Of a stretch of 64,000 bases of DNA, positions 1-8,582 are shown in pieces. The DNA is from Sphingobium sp. HWE2-09 (GTDB lineage Bacteria > Pseudomonadota > Alphaproteobacteria > Sphingomonadales > Sphingomonadaceae). The first letter of the stretch is position 1; each line of letters opens with the position of its first letter. Below the pieces are notes generated by a model. It worked only from the letters and a program-made list of their open reading frames with translations, did no database searches and was not told the origin of the DNA. A program made the position numbers and the translations under genes. The DNA lies in the NCBI RefSeq assembly GCF_035989265.1, contig NZ_JAYKZX010000003.1, forward strand, positions 3,130,501 to 3,194,500, written 5' to 3'.

Positions 1-635
1 GGCCTGATCCAGCGGGTATAGGTGCCCATCGCCATCGCCAGCGGCACGGTGGCCGCAACGGTGAACATGCCCCAGGGACTTTCCGCCAGCGCCTTGACCA
101 CGATCAGCGCCAGCACCGCCAGAATGATGACCATGATCATGAAGGCGCCGAACAGCGCGATCGTGCCTGCAACCTGGCCCATTTCCATGCGAATGAGTTC
201 GCCCAGCGACTTACCGTCGCGGCGCATGGAAATGAACAGGATCATGAAATCCTGCACCGCACCCGCCAGCACGACGCCGACAATGATCCACAGCGTGCCC
301 GGCAGATAGCCCATCTGCGCCGCCAGCACCGGCCCGACCAGCGGCCCCGCACCCGCGATCGCCGCGAAATGATGGCCGAACAGCACACTGCGTTCGGTCG
401 CGACATAGTCCAGCCCGTCGGCGCGGCGGATCGCCGGGGTCGGCCGCGCCGGGTCGAGCCGCATCACATGGCGGGCGATGAACAGCGCATAATAGCGATA
501 GGCGACCAGGAAACAGCTGACCGCCGCAACCACGATCCACAACGCATTGACCGCCTCGCCGCGCGACACGGCGACGAAGGTCAGGGCCACCGCTCCGACG
601 ATCGCGATCAAAATCCAGGGTAGATGCCGGGTCAT
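1..635 (-). CDS. cstA: Carbon starvation protein A (CstA/BtsT-type peptide or pyruvate transporter), 5' part only
   Basis: The reading frame starts at an ATG at 635 on the minus strand and runs off the left edge, giving about 211 N-terminal residues of a protein that is normally near 600-700. The sequence shows several hydrophobic segments. The stretch LFGHHFAAIAGAGPLVGP followed by VLAAQMGYLPGTLW, at about residues 86-116, is the family signature I know from CstA. The start is preceded by GAGGCGG. The family comprises inner-membrane proton-coupled carriers for peptides or pyruvate induced on carbon limitation; the substrate here cannot be read from the sequence. Confidence 0.93.
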   Translation of the reverse strand, partial: MTRHLPWILIAIVGAVALTFVAVSRGEAVNALWIVVAAVSCFLVAYRYYALFIARHVMRLDPARPTPAIRRADGLDYVATERSVLFGHHFAAIAGAGPLVGPVLAAQMGYLPGTLWIIVGVVLAGAVQDFMILFISMRRDGKSLGELIRMEMGQVAGTIALFGAFMIMVIILAVLALIVVKALAESPWGMFTVAATVPLAMAMGTYTRWIR

Positions 636-857
636 GCCGCCTCATGTCGATAGGGAGCCTGCTCAGTAGAGCATAGGGCAGACGCCGATTAGCGTATCAA
701 CGCCACCCTAAGCTGCTCGACCGGAAAGACAACGCCCTCGACACCCATGGGCGCGCGACATATCTCCAACGTGATAACAATATGTCATCAGAACAATCAT
801 GTACCCAGGCCTTCGCCGCGGAACAGCGACTTTGGTCAATGCAGCTTGCTATCAGCC

Positions 858-1262
858 CTAGCGCCGCGCCCCACGCCGCCGAAACGGCCAGTCCATCACC
901 CCACCGGCCCACAACGCCCACCAGATGATGACAGGCTGCAACGCCAGCCGCGGACCATGATACCACCAACTCAGATGCCGCCCACCCAAGGCGATATCGT
1001 TGACCGCATGATTGATATTGGCGGGCCACACGCACAGCGCATACAGCGCCAGCCCGATCCCGGCCGCATAGCGCAGGCGTGGGATCATCAGCCCGATAGC
1101 GCCCGCCAGTTCGGCCACGCCGGTCAGCGCCACGACCGTTTCAGGCATAGGCACCCAATGCGGCGTGATCGCGATGAAGCCACCAGGGCGCGTCAGATGC
1201 GCGATGCCCGCCACCAGATAGAGGGCGGCCAGCACCAGCCGGGCTATGGTGCGGCCGCGCAT
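858..1262 (-). CDS. DoxX family membrane protein
   Basis: A 134-residue protein with four hydrophobic segments (about residues 7-24, 45-62, 68-86 and 107-124), the size and topology of the DoxX/DoxD family. The early RLVLAALYLVAGIAHL and the HWVPMPETVVALTGVAELAGA region fit this family, in which a small four-helix membrane protein is often linked to quinone or thiol metabolism. It lies 4 nt downstream of the PNPOx-like gene on the same strand, so the two are probably co-transcribed. The biological role is unknown; the family call rests on topology and general similarity. Confidence 0.8.
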   Translation of the reverse strand: MRGRTIARLVLAALYLVAGIAHLTRPGGFIAITPHWVPMPETVVALTGVAELAGAIGLMIPRLRYAAGIGLALYALCVWPANINHAVNDIALGGRHLSWWYHGPRLALQPVIIWWALWAGGVMDWPFRRRGARR

Positions 1263-1266
1263 GGCG

Positions 1267-1713
1267 TCAGTGCATCACGTCGATTTCGAGTTCGCCTTCA
1301 TCCTGCCCATCCCAATAATGGGCGCGTTCGGCATGGACATGGATCATCACGAGCCCCGGCGTGTCGGCCCCATCCTCGAACCACAGTTCCAAGTCCGGGT
1401 TCCAATGCTCTTCGAACTGCGCGCGGTCGCGGATCAGGTCGGCGCGACCTTCCAGCGCGATGAACAAGGGGCGCTGGCCGAACAGACCGCTTTTGCCGTG
1501 GAAGGACAGGCTGACACGCGGATCGCGCTCTATATCCCGCACCATCAACGTGTCGTCGGTGGTGAAATAATAGCTGTCGCCACCGTGCGCGACATCATGA
1601 TTGTTGCTCATCGGCCGGGCGCCGATATGTCCGTCTTCCGTATGGGTCGACAGCATCGCGAAATCGATATGCTGCATTTTCTCGGCCAGACTGGCGATCG
1701 TATGCTCCACCAT
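1267..1713 (-). CDS. Pyridoxamine 5'-phosphate oxidase-like (general stress) flavoprotein
   Basis: A 148-residue protein beginning MVEHTIASLAEKMQHIDFAML. The early strand with DGHIGARPMS, the YYFTTDDTLMVRDIERDPRVSLSF segment and ALEGRADLIRD resemble the split-barrel FMN-binding fold of the general stress protein 26 group. The start at 1713 is chosen because AAGGAGAG precedes it; the frame is open about 29 codons further upstream without a comparable site. It probably binds a flavin cofactor in the cytoplasm, but the substrate cannot be inferred. It is first in a two-gene unit with the DoxX gene. Confidence 0.82.
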   Translation of the reverse strand: MVEHTIASLAEKMQHIDFAMLSTHTEDGHIGARPMSNNHDVAHGGDSYYFTTDDTLMVRDIERDPRVSLSFHGKSGLFGQRPLFIALEGRADLIRDRAQFEEHWNPDLELWFEDGADTPGLVMIHVHAERAHYWDGQDEGELEIDVMH

Positions 1714-1838
1714 ATGTCTCTCCTTTGCTCGATTGAGTCTCAACGCAGGACGGGGCGAGTCGGGTTCCCATATCGATCGACTCCGATGATATAAGAACAT
1801 ATAAAGAACATCAACGACATGATTCGGGATGCATTATC

Positions 1839-2390
1839 ATGGGACGTCGGGTCGCGTCCGCCTATCGCCTGTTCTTCGCGCTCAAGCCGCCGCCGCTGGT
1901 CGTACGCCGGATCGACCAATATGCGGCGATATTGGCGGGCGGGGACACGCGCATATTGCCCGCGCATCAGCATGTGACGCTGGGCATAGCCGCGGATATC
2001 GATGCCTATCCGCAGGACCTGATCGACAGATTGCACGGCGCGGCGGCGCAGATCATGGCCGATCCGTTCGACCTGCTGCTCGACCGGTTGAGCTATGGCG
2101 GCCGATCGGCGGCGCTGCGCCCATCGCGCAGCAACGCGCCGCTGGTCCGGCTGCAACGACAGGTGGCGGACGCCCTGAAACGATCGGCCGCGCCGCCGCG
2201 GAAGGACTGGCGCTTCAGTCCGCATCAGACGCTCTTCTATCGCGACGGACCGCCCGCGCAGCGGCGGATCGACGGCTTCGGCTGGCCTGTGGAGGAATTG
2301 GTACTGGTGTGCAGCCATGTCGGCCTCACCCGGCATGAGACGGTGGGCGCATGGCCGCTGCAAGGCGACGCGCAATATCGATTGTTCTGA
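1839..2390 (+). CDS. 2'-5' RNA ligase family protein (2H phosphoesterase, ThpR-like)
   Basis: A 183-residue protein with the two HxT motifs of the 2H phosphoesterase superfamily: H45-V46-T47 and H129-Q130-T131, about 84 residues apart and each in a predicted beta strand. The opening YRLFFALKPPP matches the usual start of RNA 2',3'-cyclic phosphodiesterase/2'-5' RNA ligase proteins, and the length is normal. Members hydrolyse 2',3'-cyclic phosphates or 2'-5' bonds in RNA; the natural substrate is generally unknown. It is convergent with the PhnA gene and stands alone on its strand here. Confidence 0.88.
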   Translation: MGRRVASAYRLFFALKPPPLVVRRIDQYAAILAGGDTRILPAHQHVTLGIAADIDAYPQDLIDRLHGAAAQIMADPFDLLLDRLSYGGRSAALRPSRSNAPLVRLQRQVADALKRSAAPPRKDWRFSPHQTLFYRDGPPAQRRIDGFGWPVEELVLVCSHVGLTRHETVGAWPLQGDAQYRLF

Positions 2391-2429
2391 TCAGCGGGAT
2401 GGGTGGAACCAGGACATAACTACGTCCAC

Positions 2430-2732
2430 TCACCGTTTCCGCACGAACTCCGCGCGCAGCACCAGCCCCTTGATCCCGTCATAGCGGCAATCGACTTCCT
2501 GCGGGTCGCCGGTCAGGCGGATCGCCTTGATCAGCGTGCCGCGCTTCAATGTCTGGCCCGCGCCCTTGACCGTCAGATCCTTGATCAGCGTCACCTGATC
2601 GCCATCGGCCAGCAGGTTGCCGACCGAATCGCGCACCTCCACCCTATCGGCGGCATCGCGCGCCACCGTCGCATCCGCGGCGCTGATCCATTCGCCGCTC
2701 GCTTCATCATAGACATAATCGTCGTCGGCCAT
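2430..2732 (-). CDS. PhnA-domain protein (YjdM-like) lacking the zinc ribbon
   Basis: A 100-residue protein whose C-terminal half contains VRDSVGNLLADGDQVTLIKD, KGAGQTLKRGTLIKAIRLTG and a terminal LRAEFVRKR, the conserved PhnA/YjdM domain. The N-terminal part, which in E. coli YjdM is a four-cysteine zinc ribbon, is replaced by an acidic stretch with no CxxC pair. PhnA proteins are historically linked to phosphonate use, but the function of YjdM is not settled and no phosphonate genes are nearby. The stop lies 7 nt before the engB-side gene boundary, suggesting loose coupling with engB on the same strand. Confidence 0.85.
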   Translation of the reverse strand: MADDDYVYDEASGEWISAADATVARDAADRVEVRDSVGNLLADGDQVTLIKDLTVKGAGQTLKRGTLIKAIRLTGDPQEVDCRYDGIKGLVLRAEFVRKR

Positions 2733-2739
2733 GGCGGAT

Positions 2740-3387
2740 CTATCCCTGCGTCACGCTTTCCAGCACCGCGGCGCGCAGTTCGGGGATGCCCATGCCCTTT
2801 TCGCTCGACGTGGCGATGATGTCGGGGTGCGCGGCGGGGCGCTTGCGGATCGCGTCGGCGGTCGCCCGGGTGACGGCGGCCAGTTCGCTCGCTTTGATCT
2901 TGTCGCTCTTGGTCAGGACGATGCGATAGCTGACCGCTGCGCCGTCCAGCATGTCCAGCATGTCGGTATCGACATCCTTGATGCCATGGCGACTATCGAT
3001 CAGCACCAGCGCGCGCTTCAACGCCGCCCGCCCGCGCAGATAGTCGTTCACCAGGAACTTCCATTTGCGCACTATGTCCTTGGGCGCCTTGGCATAGCCA
3101 TAGCCCGGCATGTCGACCAGCCGGAACTGGAGCGGTTCGCCCACGTCGAAGAAGTTCAATTCCTGCGTCCGCCCCGGCGTGTTGGACGTGCGGGCCAGGC
3201 TGTTGCGGTTGGTCAGCGCGTTGAGCAGCGAGGATTTGCCGACATTGGACCGGCCCGCAAACGCGACCTCGTTCACGTCCATGTCGGGCAGATATTCCAG
3301 CGTCGGCGCGGATTTCAGGAACGCGATCGGCCCGGCGAAGAGCTTGCGCGCGTCCTCGATCAGGTCGCTATTATCTTGGTCCGTCAT
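2740..3387 (-). CDS. engB: Ribosome biogenesis GTPase EngB/YsxC
   Basis: A 215-residue TRAFAC-class GTPase. Visible motifs are the P-loop GRSNVGKS (residues 45-52), the switch threonines in [17 protein letters not shown] (92-97) and TKSD (159-162), in the normal order and spacing. EngB assists late 50S subunit assembly in the cytoplasm and is usually essential. The ATG at 3387 is preferred; the frame is open far upstream into yidC, but GGAG precedes this ATG and the protein then has the normal family length. It follows yidC on the same strand after an 86-nt gap that contains a large palindrome. Confidence 0.96.
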   Translation of the reverse strand: MTDQDNSDLIEDARKLFAGPIAFLKSAPTLEYLPDMDVNEVAFAGRSNVGKSSLLNALTNRNSLARTSNTPGRTQELNFFDVGEPLQFRLVDMPGYGYAKAPKDIVRKWKFLVNDYLRGRAALKRALVLIDSRHGIKDVDTDMLDMLDGAAVSYRIVLTKSDKIKASELAAVTRATADAIRKRPAAHPDIIATSSEKGMGIPELRAAVLESVTQG

Positions 3388-3395
3388 GCCACACT

Positions 3396-3459
3396 CCGTT
3401 CGGTTCGAGCTTGTCGAGAACCGTAGGCACCCGTTTTTCGACAAGCTCGAAACGAACGG
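3396..3459. repeat. Extragenic palindrome, family A copy 1
   Basis: A long inverted repeat between yidC and engB. The left arm begins CCGTTCGGTTCGAGC at 3396 and the right arm ends GCTCGAAACGAACGG at 3459, with a stem of about 23 bp, two or three mismatches and a loop of about 16 nt. A second copy with a perfect 23-bp stem is at 6299-6362. It resembles REP-like elements recurring in sphingomonad intergenic DNA. On RNA it would form a strong hairpin and could act as a processing or stability barrier between yidC and engB. Confidence 0.85.
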
Positions 3460-3473
3460 GCGTGGTGCCTGAC

Positions 3474-5177
3474 TTATTTCGTCGCGCTCGCCGTACTCAA
3501 CACGGGATGGCGGCGATACAGCCACCATTGCTGCGCCATCGACAGACAGTTGTTGGTGATCCAGTAAACCAGCAGGCCCGCCGCGAACGGCGCCATGATG
3601 AACATCATCATCCACGGCATGATCGAAAAGATCTGCTGCTGCATCGGGTCCATCTGCGCGGGGTTCAGCTTGAACTGGAAATACATGCTGATGCCCAACA
3701 ACAGCGCCAGCACGCCGATCGCCAGGAAGGACGGCGGGGTAAAGGGCAACAGGCCGAACAGGTTCAGGATATGCAGCGGGTCGGGCGCGGACAGATCCTT
3801 GATCCACAGGACGAAGGGCTGGTGCCGCATTTCGATCGTCAGCATCAGCACCTTGTAGAGCGCGAAGAAGATCGGAATCTGGATGAAGATGGGCAGGCAT
3901 CCGGCCAGCGGATTGACCTTCTCCTGCTTGTACAGCTCCATCATCTTCTGCTGCAGTTGCGGCTTGTCGTCCTTATATTTTTCCTGCAGCGCCTTCATCT
4001 TGGGCTGCACCGCGCGCATCGCCGCCATGCTGGCGAACTGGCGCTGAGCGACCGGGAACATCAGGCCGCGCACGACGAAGGTCAGGCAGATGATGGCGAA
4101 GCCGAAATTGCCCAGCGTTTCGAACAGCCAGTGGAGCAGCGCGAAGATCGGCTGTTCGAACCAGTAGAACCAGCCCCAGTCGATCGCGCGGTCGAACAGC
4201 TTGACGCCGGTCCGCTCATAGGCCTGGAGCGTCTTGACTTCCTTGGCGCCAACATAAAGCCGAATGCTCTGCGTCGCGGCCTTGCCGGGCGCCAACATGG
4301 TCGAACCCAGTGCGGCGTCCGCCTGATATTGCGTGCCGGCGCCTTTACGGAACTGCCCCGCGAAATCGGCGTCGTTGCCGGGGACGAGGGCGGAGAGCCA
4401 ATATTTGTCGGTAAAGCCGATCCAGCCGCCCTTGGACGTGAAGCTCTGGCTCGACGGACCCTTGTCCAGATCCTTATAATTCACGTCATAATTGGCCGCG
4501 CCGTTGAACACGCCCATTGGCCCTACATGGATGGTCCAGGTGTCGGGGTCCTTGGGGATGCCGTTGCGGCTGATATAGCTGTAGGGCTTGACCGCCACTG
4601 CGCCTGTGCCGCTGTTCGACACCTTCTGCGCGGCGGAGATCATGTAGTTCTCATCGACGGTCAGGCGAATTTCGAACAACTGCCCCGCGCCATTATTCCA
4701 GGTCAGCGTGACCGGGCTTGTCGGTGTCAGTTCGCTGCCCTGCGCGGTCCAGAGCGTGTCCTTGTTCGGCGTCTTGAGGCCTTCGCCCTGCCAGCCGAAG
4801 CCAGCGAAATAGGCGTCCTGCGTGCCGCTGGGGCTGTACAGGCGCACGGCGGGCGAATCCTTGGCGATCGTCTCGCGATAGGTCGGCAGCACGATATCGT
4901 CGATGCGCGCGCCTTTGAGGTTGATCGAGCCGGTCAGCTTAGGCGTGCGGATCGGCACGCGGGGGCTTTCCTTCAGCACGATGGCGCGGTCGCGAATCGT
5001 CGCGGGACCATCGGCAGTATCGGTGCCGGGCGCAGCCACCGGGGTGGTCTTGCCGCCTTCGATCTTCGTCGCGGGCGGATTGGCCGCCGGGAAGAAATAA
5101 TGCGAGACATAGGGCCAGCCGAACAGGATCGCCGCGGTCAGCAGTACCGCCAGAATGATATTCTTCTTGTCGTCCAC
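3474..5177 (-). CDS. yidC: Membrane protein insertase YidC
   Basis: A 567-residue protein with an N-terminal transmembrane anchor (about residues 7-22), a large periplasmic domain and a C-terminal five-helix insertase core starting near residue 345. The core contains the family stretches [38 protein letters not shown] and [20 protein letters not shown]. The length is normal for a Gram-negative YidC. It inserts and folds inner-membrane proteins with or without SecYEG. It sits in the conserved order rpmH-rnpA-yidD-yidC-engB on the minus strand, 32 nt after yidD. Confidence 0.98.
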   Translation of the reverse strand: MDDKKNIILAVLLTAAILFGWPYVSHYFFPAANPPATKIEGGKTTPVAAPGTDTADGPATIRDRAIVLKESPRVPIRTPKLTGSINLKGARIDDIVLPTYRETIAKDSPAVRLYSPSGTQDAYFAGFGWQGEGLKTPNKDTLWTAQGSELTPTSPVTLTWNNGAGQLFEIRLTVDENYMISAAQKVSNSGTGAVAVKPYSYISRNGIPKDPDTWTIHVGPMGVFNGAANYDVNYKDLDKGPSSQSFTSKGGWIGFTDKYWLSALVPGNDADFAGQFRKGAGTQYQADAALGSTMLAPGKAATQSIRLYVGAKEVKTLQAYERTGVKLFDRAIDWGWFYWFEQPIFALLHWLFETLGNFGFAIICLTFVVRGLMFPVAQRQFASMAAMRAVQPKMKALQEKYKDDKPQLQQKMMELYKQEKVNPLAGCLPIFIQIPIFFALYKVLMLTIEMRHQPFVLWIKDLSAPDPLHILNLFGLLPFTPPSFLAIGVLALLLGISMYFQFKLNPAQMDPMQQQIFSIMPWMMMFIMAPFAAGLLVYWITNNCLSMAQQWWLYRRHPVLSTASATK

Positions 5178-5209
5178 GTGTTCGGCTCCGCCGTCTTATG
5201 TCTATGTCG

Positions 5210-5422
5210 TCAGGGAACCGGGTCGTAGCCCGAACCGCCCCATGGGTGGCATCGCATTAGCCGCTTGAACCCCAGCCAGCTACCCTTGATCGCGCCATAT
5301 TTGCCGATCGCCTGAATCATATATGCCGAGCAGGACGGCGCATAGCGACAGGTGGGCGGCAGGATGCGCGAAGGACCAAGCTGCCAGACGCGCGCGATCA
5401 GGATCAGCAGCCGCGCGATCAT
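5210..5422 (-). CDS. yidD: Membrane protein insertion efficiency factor YidD
   Basis: A 70-residue protein starting [18 protein letters not shown], with the conserved block [37 protein letters not shown] and normal family length. YidD is a small membrane-associated protein that assists YidC-dependent insertion, and it lies directly before yidC as in most bacteria. The start at 5422 is unusual: its Shine-Dalgarno sequence GGGGAGGAG (minus strand) is one arm of the palindromic repeat at 5427-5475. The rnpA reading frame runs antiphase into the first 140 nt of this gene. Confidence 0.96.
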   Translation of the reverse strand: MIARLLILIARVWQLGPSRILPPTCRYAPSCSAYMIQAIGKYGAIKGSWLGFKRLMRCHPWGGSGYDPVP

Positions 5423-5990
5423 GACTCCTCCCCGCCTGCGGGGAGGTGGCTGCGCGAAGCGCAGACGGAGGGGGGCGGCGCAACAGCACGCCCCGTGTCG
5501 TCCGCCTTGCGATCCTCCGCACCGTGTTCCCGCGCAGGCGGGAACCCAGTCCCCCCTCACGCGTCGCGGAGGCGTCCCAACTAGGCTCCCGCCTGCGCGG
5601 GAGCACGTCGTCCTTTTTAACGGCAGGCTTGCCCTTGCGCGGTCGCGCCGGACCACGCGGCGCATCGACCGGGCGCGTCATGATCTTGCCCAGCGCCTTG
5701 CCCAGTTCAGCGCGCAGCAGGGCGAAATCGCGCTCGACCCCGCCTTCGCGGCCGATCAGCACATGATCCGCACCGGCAATGCCGTGCTGGGGCAACAGTT
5801 CGCGCGCCAGAACGCGAAAGCGGCGCTTCATCCGGTTACGGATGACGGCGCCGCCGATTTTCTTCGTGACGGTGATGCCGATGCGCATCGCCGGATCGCC
5901 GTCGCCGCGTTCGCGCACCAGCAGGACGAATCCCGGCATCGGTGCGCGACGTCCACGATTCGCCGCAAGGAAATCCGCGCGCCGGGCCAT
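5280..5990 (-). CDS. rnpA: Ribonuclease P protein component with a repeat-encoded C-terminal extension
   Basis: The N-terminal ~120 residues are a normal Rnp[51 protein letters not shown] (the RNR RNA-binding helix) and HVLIGREG. RnpA is the protein subunit that helps the catalytic RNA mature tRNA 5' ends. The family is usually about 110-140 residues, but here the frame stays open to 236. The extra ~110 residues are encoded by repeat family B (5524-5607), repeat family C (5427-5475) and the first 140 nt of yidD in another frame. The start at 5990 is the first ATG after rpmH; an earlier start inside rpmH is possible. Whether the tail is stable protein is unknown. Confidence 0.9.
   Translation of the reverse strand: MARRADFLAANRGRRAPMPGFVLLVRERGDGDPAMRIGITVTKKIGGAVIRNRMKRRFRVLARELLPQHGIAGADHVLIGREGGVERDFALLRAELGKALGKIMTRPVDAPRGPARPRKGKPAVKKDDVLPRRREPSWDASATREGGLGSRLRGNTVRRIARRTTRGVLLRRPPPSALRAATSPQAGRSHDRAAADPDRARLAAWSFAHPAAHLSLCAVLLGIYDSGDRQIWRDQG
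5427..5475 (+). repeat. Two-hairpin REP-like element, family C copy 1
   Basis: Two adjacent palindromes: CCTCCCCGC (5427-5435) with GCGGGGAGG (5438-5446), then CTGCGC-GAA-GCGCAG, followed by ACGGAGGGG. The same architecture occurs at 16029-16083, 16104-16153 and, degraded, at 16513-16556. It lies just upstream of yidD on the minus strand and supplies its ribosome binding site. Confidence 0.85.
5524..5607. repeat. Inverted pair of GTTCCCGC palindromes, family B copy 1
   Basis: Two short hairpins face each other: GTTCCCGC-GCAG-GCGGGAAC at 5526-5545 followed by CCAGTC, and GCTCCCGC-CTGC-GCGGGAGC at 5585-5604. The right half is the near reverse complement of the left, so the unit is a large imperfect inverted repeat. 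A second copy is at 22043-22108. The element lies inside the extended rnpA reading frame. Confidence 0.85.
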
Positions 5991-6025
5991 GATGGTCGGC
6001 GCGGCAGTGTCTTGCAGCGTTTCGA

Positions 6026-6160
6026 TCAGGCGCTCAGGCTCTTGCGGCCGCGCGAACGGCGTGCGCGAATCACATTGCGGCCGCCGGGGGTCGCCATGCG
6101 GGCGCGGAAACCGTGACGGCGCTTCCGAACCAGATTGCTCGGCTGAAAAGTGCGCTTCAT
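6026..6160 (-). CDS. rpmH: 50S ribosomal protein L34
   Basis: A 44-residue highly basic protein, [20 protein letters not shown] at its start and [10 protein letters not shown] at its end, an essentially canonical bacterial L34. The ATG at 6160 is preceded by GAGGAATGAACG. It heads the leftward rpmH-rnpA-yidD-yidC-engB run. The stop is 35 nt before the chosen rnpA ATG. Confidence 0.98.
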   Translation of the reverse strand: MKRTFQPSNLVRKRRHGFRARMATPGGRNVIRARRSRGRKSLSA

Positions 6161-6298
6161 CGTTCATTCCTCAAAAAACAACTAGAGAATCGGGCGTGAC
6201 AAAAAAGGGCCGCCAAAGCAGCGGCCGCATGTCAGGGGGCGTCCGATAGGCAAAAGGGGGGGCAAGTCAATGGGTGGGCGGCCACCAAATCCCGACAT

Positions 6299-6362
6299 CC
6301 GTTCGGTTCGAGCCTGTCGAGCACCCTTTGGACCGGGTTCTCGACAGGCTCGAACCGAACGG
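6299..6362. repeat. Extragenic palindrome, family A copy 2
   Basis: A perfect 23-bp inverted repeat (arms 6299-6321 and 6340-6362, starting CCGTTCGGTTCGAGC) around an 18-nt loop. It is followed on the plus strand by a run of six T. It lies between the DsbA-like gene and rpmH, both leftward, so the T-run is on the wrong side to make a standard terminator for them. It is homologous to the copy at 3396-3459. Confidence 0.88.
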
Positions 6363-6369
6363 TGCTTTT

Positions 6370-7134
6370 TTACTTCCCCCGCGCGCCCGCCACGCCCTTC
6401 TGCAACGCATCATAACCCACCGCGCCGTTCAGCACCTGGCTGCCGATGACGAAGGTCGGCGTGCCGCTCGCCTGCAATTTCTGCGCAAGCGCGATGTTGG
6501 ACTGGATTTCCGCATCATATTTGCTCGACGCGATCGCCGCTTCGGCGTCGGCTTTGCCGATGCCCGCCTTCGCCGCCGCCGCCAGGATCGTGTCGCGCGA
6601 CACTTTGCCCGCGCCATATAGCGCCTTGTGATAGGCCATATACTGACCCCGCTCGGCCGCCAGCAGCGACACCTTGGCCGCGTCGCTGCTTGCTTCCGAC
6701 AGGATCGGCAATTCGCGATAGACGACCTTCACCTTCGCGTCGCTCGCCACCAGCTTCGCCAGGTCGGGCAGCGAAGCGCGACAATAGCCGCAGGCATAGT
6801 CGAAAAATTCCACCACGGTCACATCGGCATTGGCCGCGCCTTCCCACGCCCCGGCATAGGGGGTTTCGAGCGCGCTGCGGCTGGCGTCGATCGTGCCGGA
6901 CATCCGCTTGGCCTGCAGCTTTTCCACCGCCTGCGGGATGATTTCGGGATGCTCCAATATATAGTCGTGCACGATCTTCTCGATCGCGGCCTTGTCGGTG
7001 GCGTTGACGCTGGCAGGCGCTTGCGCCGCCAGCGCGATGCCGGCAACGGCGGTCAGAGCGAAGGCGCCAAGGGTCATCTGGATCGTCCTGTTGGATAGGG
7101 CGGCGCGGAAATGCGGCAGGTTCTGGTCTGTCAT
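6370..7134 (-). CDS. DsbA-family thiol:disulfide oxidoreductase (ScsC/BdbD-like)
   Basis: A 254-residue protein with an N-terminal hydrophobic signal or anchor (about residues 18-38), a short helical region (AAIEKIVHDYILEHPEIIPQ) typical of the ScsC-type N-terminus, then a thioredoxin fold. The active site is C115-G-Y-C118 in FFDYACGYCRASLPDL, and the cis-proline loop is ASGTPTFVIG. It should act in the periplasm as a disulfide oxidase or isomerase. The gene follows the M48 protease gene after 2 nt on the same strand, so they are probably co-transcribed. Confidence 0.92.
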   Translation of the reverse strand: MTDQNLPHFRAALSNRTIQMTLGAFALTAVAGIALAAQAPASVNATDKAAIEKIVHDYILEHPEIIPQAVEKLQAKRMSGTIDASRSALETPYAGAWEGAANADVTVVEFFDYACGYCRASLPDLAKLVASDAKVKVVYRELPILSEASSDAAKVSLLAAERGQYMAYHKALYGAGKVSRDTILAAAAKAGIGKADAEAAIASSKYDAEIQSNIALAQKLQASGTPTFVIGSQVLNGAVGYDALQKGVAGARGK

Positions 7135-7136
7135 AT

Positions 7137-8486
7137 CTATCTTTTCTTGCGCTGCTGCTCGATCGCGGCGCGCGATGTCATCGCGATATCCTGCGCCCGC
7201 AGATAGTCAACCGTGCCGGGCTTCAATCCCTGCATTGCGCCGTCCGCGCTGCGCAGCGCCATCGGGTGCTGCCCCATCATCGCATAGCGCTCCGCCGTCG
7301 CCAGCGCCGCGCGCGGCGTGTCGCCACGCCGCTCATAGACGACGCCCAATTGATACCAGGCGAACGGATTTTCCCGATCGCGCTGCACCGCCAAGCGCAG
7401 CACCTGTTCGGCTTCGGCGAAATTGGCTTCGTCTTCGGTGGCGATCAGCGCATGGGACAGCAGCACGGAAATCAGCGGCTGGTTGGTGATCTTCACCGCT
7501 TCGCGCAGCGGCGCGATCGCATCCTTGGGCCGCCCGCTTTCCAGCAATATCTGCCCCTTCAACTCTAGGAAATAGGGGTCGTGCGGCGCGGCGGTCAGCA
7601 GCGCATCGGCTTCGTCCAGCGCCTTTTGCGGATAGGCGCTTTTATGCCAGGCATAGGCCCGCGCATAATGGGCCGGGATAGACTGGTCGGTTTCGGGATA
7701 TTTGATCAGGGTCTGGGTGGGTTCCGATACGAATCCGATCAGCTTCGCCTTGATCCGTTCGAACCGCGCCTCCAGCGCCTTGTCCACCGGCCGGTCCCAG
7801 GCGGGATCGACCGTATAGACTTCGCGCAGCACGTTGATCCGCTCGCCCGACAGCGGATGGGTGCGCCCGTAACTATTATCCTGCGGGATGGCGAGCCGAT
7901 ATTCCTGGTTCTGCAGCTTCTTGAAAAATTCCAGGCTGCCCTTGCCGCTCAGCCCCGCCTTCGACAGATAGCGCGCGCCCGCCAGATCGGCGGAGCTTTC
8001 CTGCCCGCGCGAAAACGCCAGGAACTTGCTCATCGCTGCCTGCTGGCCCAGGCCCATAATGCCCATGCCCGCTTCCGCGCCGCCCGCCGCGATCGCGGCC
8101 GCGCCCAGCACCAGGCTGAGCAGCGTGACGCTGGTGGCGTCCTTGATTCCTTCGCCCGACCGGATGACATGGCCGCCCTCGATATGGCCCAGTTCATGGG
8201 CGACGACGCCCTGCAACTGGTTCACATTGTCGGCCTGCGCGATCAACCCGCTATGCACCCAGACGATCTGGCCGCCCGCGACGAAGGCGTTGATCTCCGG
8301 ATCGTTGATCACCATCACCTGGACATTGCGCGGGTCCATGCCTGCCGCCGTCACCAACTGACCCGACATATCGGCCATGAAGGCTTCGGTTTCCGCGTCG
8401 CGCAATATCTGCTGCGCGGCGACCGGGCGCGCCATGCAGGCCAGCGTGGCGATCGCCAGGACGCAGAGTTTCAAGGACCGCCGCAT
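7137..8486 (-). CDS. Periplasmic M48 family zinc metalloprotease with C-terminal TPR-like repeats (BepA-like)
   Basis: A 449-residue protein. It has an N-terminal signal peptide ending near ARPVAAQQ (about residue 25), the zinc motif H97-E-L-G-H101 in VVAHELGHIEGGH, and a third-ligand helix in GQESSADLAGARYL. A C-terminal half rich in tetratricopeptide-like helices follows (from about residue 270). This order matches BepA-type proteases that oversee outer-membrane protein assembly. The start at 8486 was chosen because it gives a clean signal peptide; the frame is open about 63 codons further, across the RNase E terminator. It is co-directional with the DsbA-like gene. Confidence 0.9.
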   Translation of the reverse strand: MRRSLKLCVLAIATLACMARPVAAQQILRDAETEAFMADMSGQLVTAAGMDPRNVQVMVINDPEINAFVAGGQIVWVHSGLIAQADNVNQLQGVVAHELGHIEGGHVIRSGEGIKDATSVTLLSLVLGAAAIAAGGAEAGMGIMGLGQQAAMSKFLAFSRGQESSADLAGARYLSKAGLSGKGSLEFFKKLQNQEYRLAIPQDNSYGRTHPLSGERINVLREVYTVDPAWDRPVDKALEARFERIKAKLIGFVSEPTQTLIKYPETDQSIPAHYARAYAWHKSAYPQKALDEADALLTAAPHDPYFLELKGQILLESGRPKDAIAPLREAVKITNQPLISVLLSHALIATEDEANFAEAEQVLRLAVQRDRENPFAWYQLGVVYERRGDTPRAALATAERYAMMGQHPMALRSADGAMQGLKPGTVDYLRAQDIAMTSRAAIEQQRKKR

Positions 8487-8582
8487 CAGATACGGACCGG
8501 GCAGGGGGAAGGGCAGACCGTCACGGCGACCCCATGGCAGGGTCGGGCTGAACCGGTGGTGAAGCGGGCCGCCCCAACGAAA

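Noticed and set aside
6299..6368. Intrinsic terminator for the DsbA-like gene
   Set aside because: The T-run follows the stem on the plus strand while the adjacent genes are leftward, so it would not terminate them; kept as a repeat instead.
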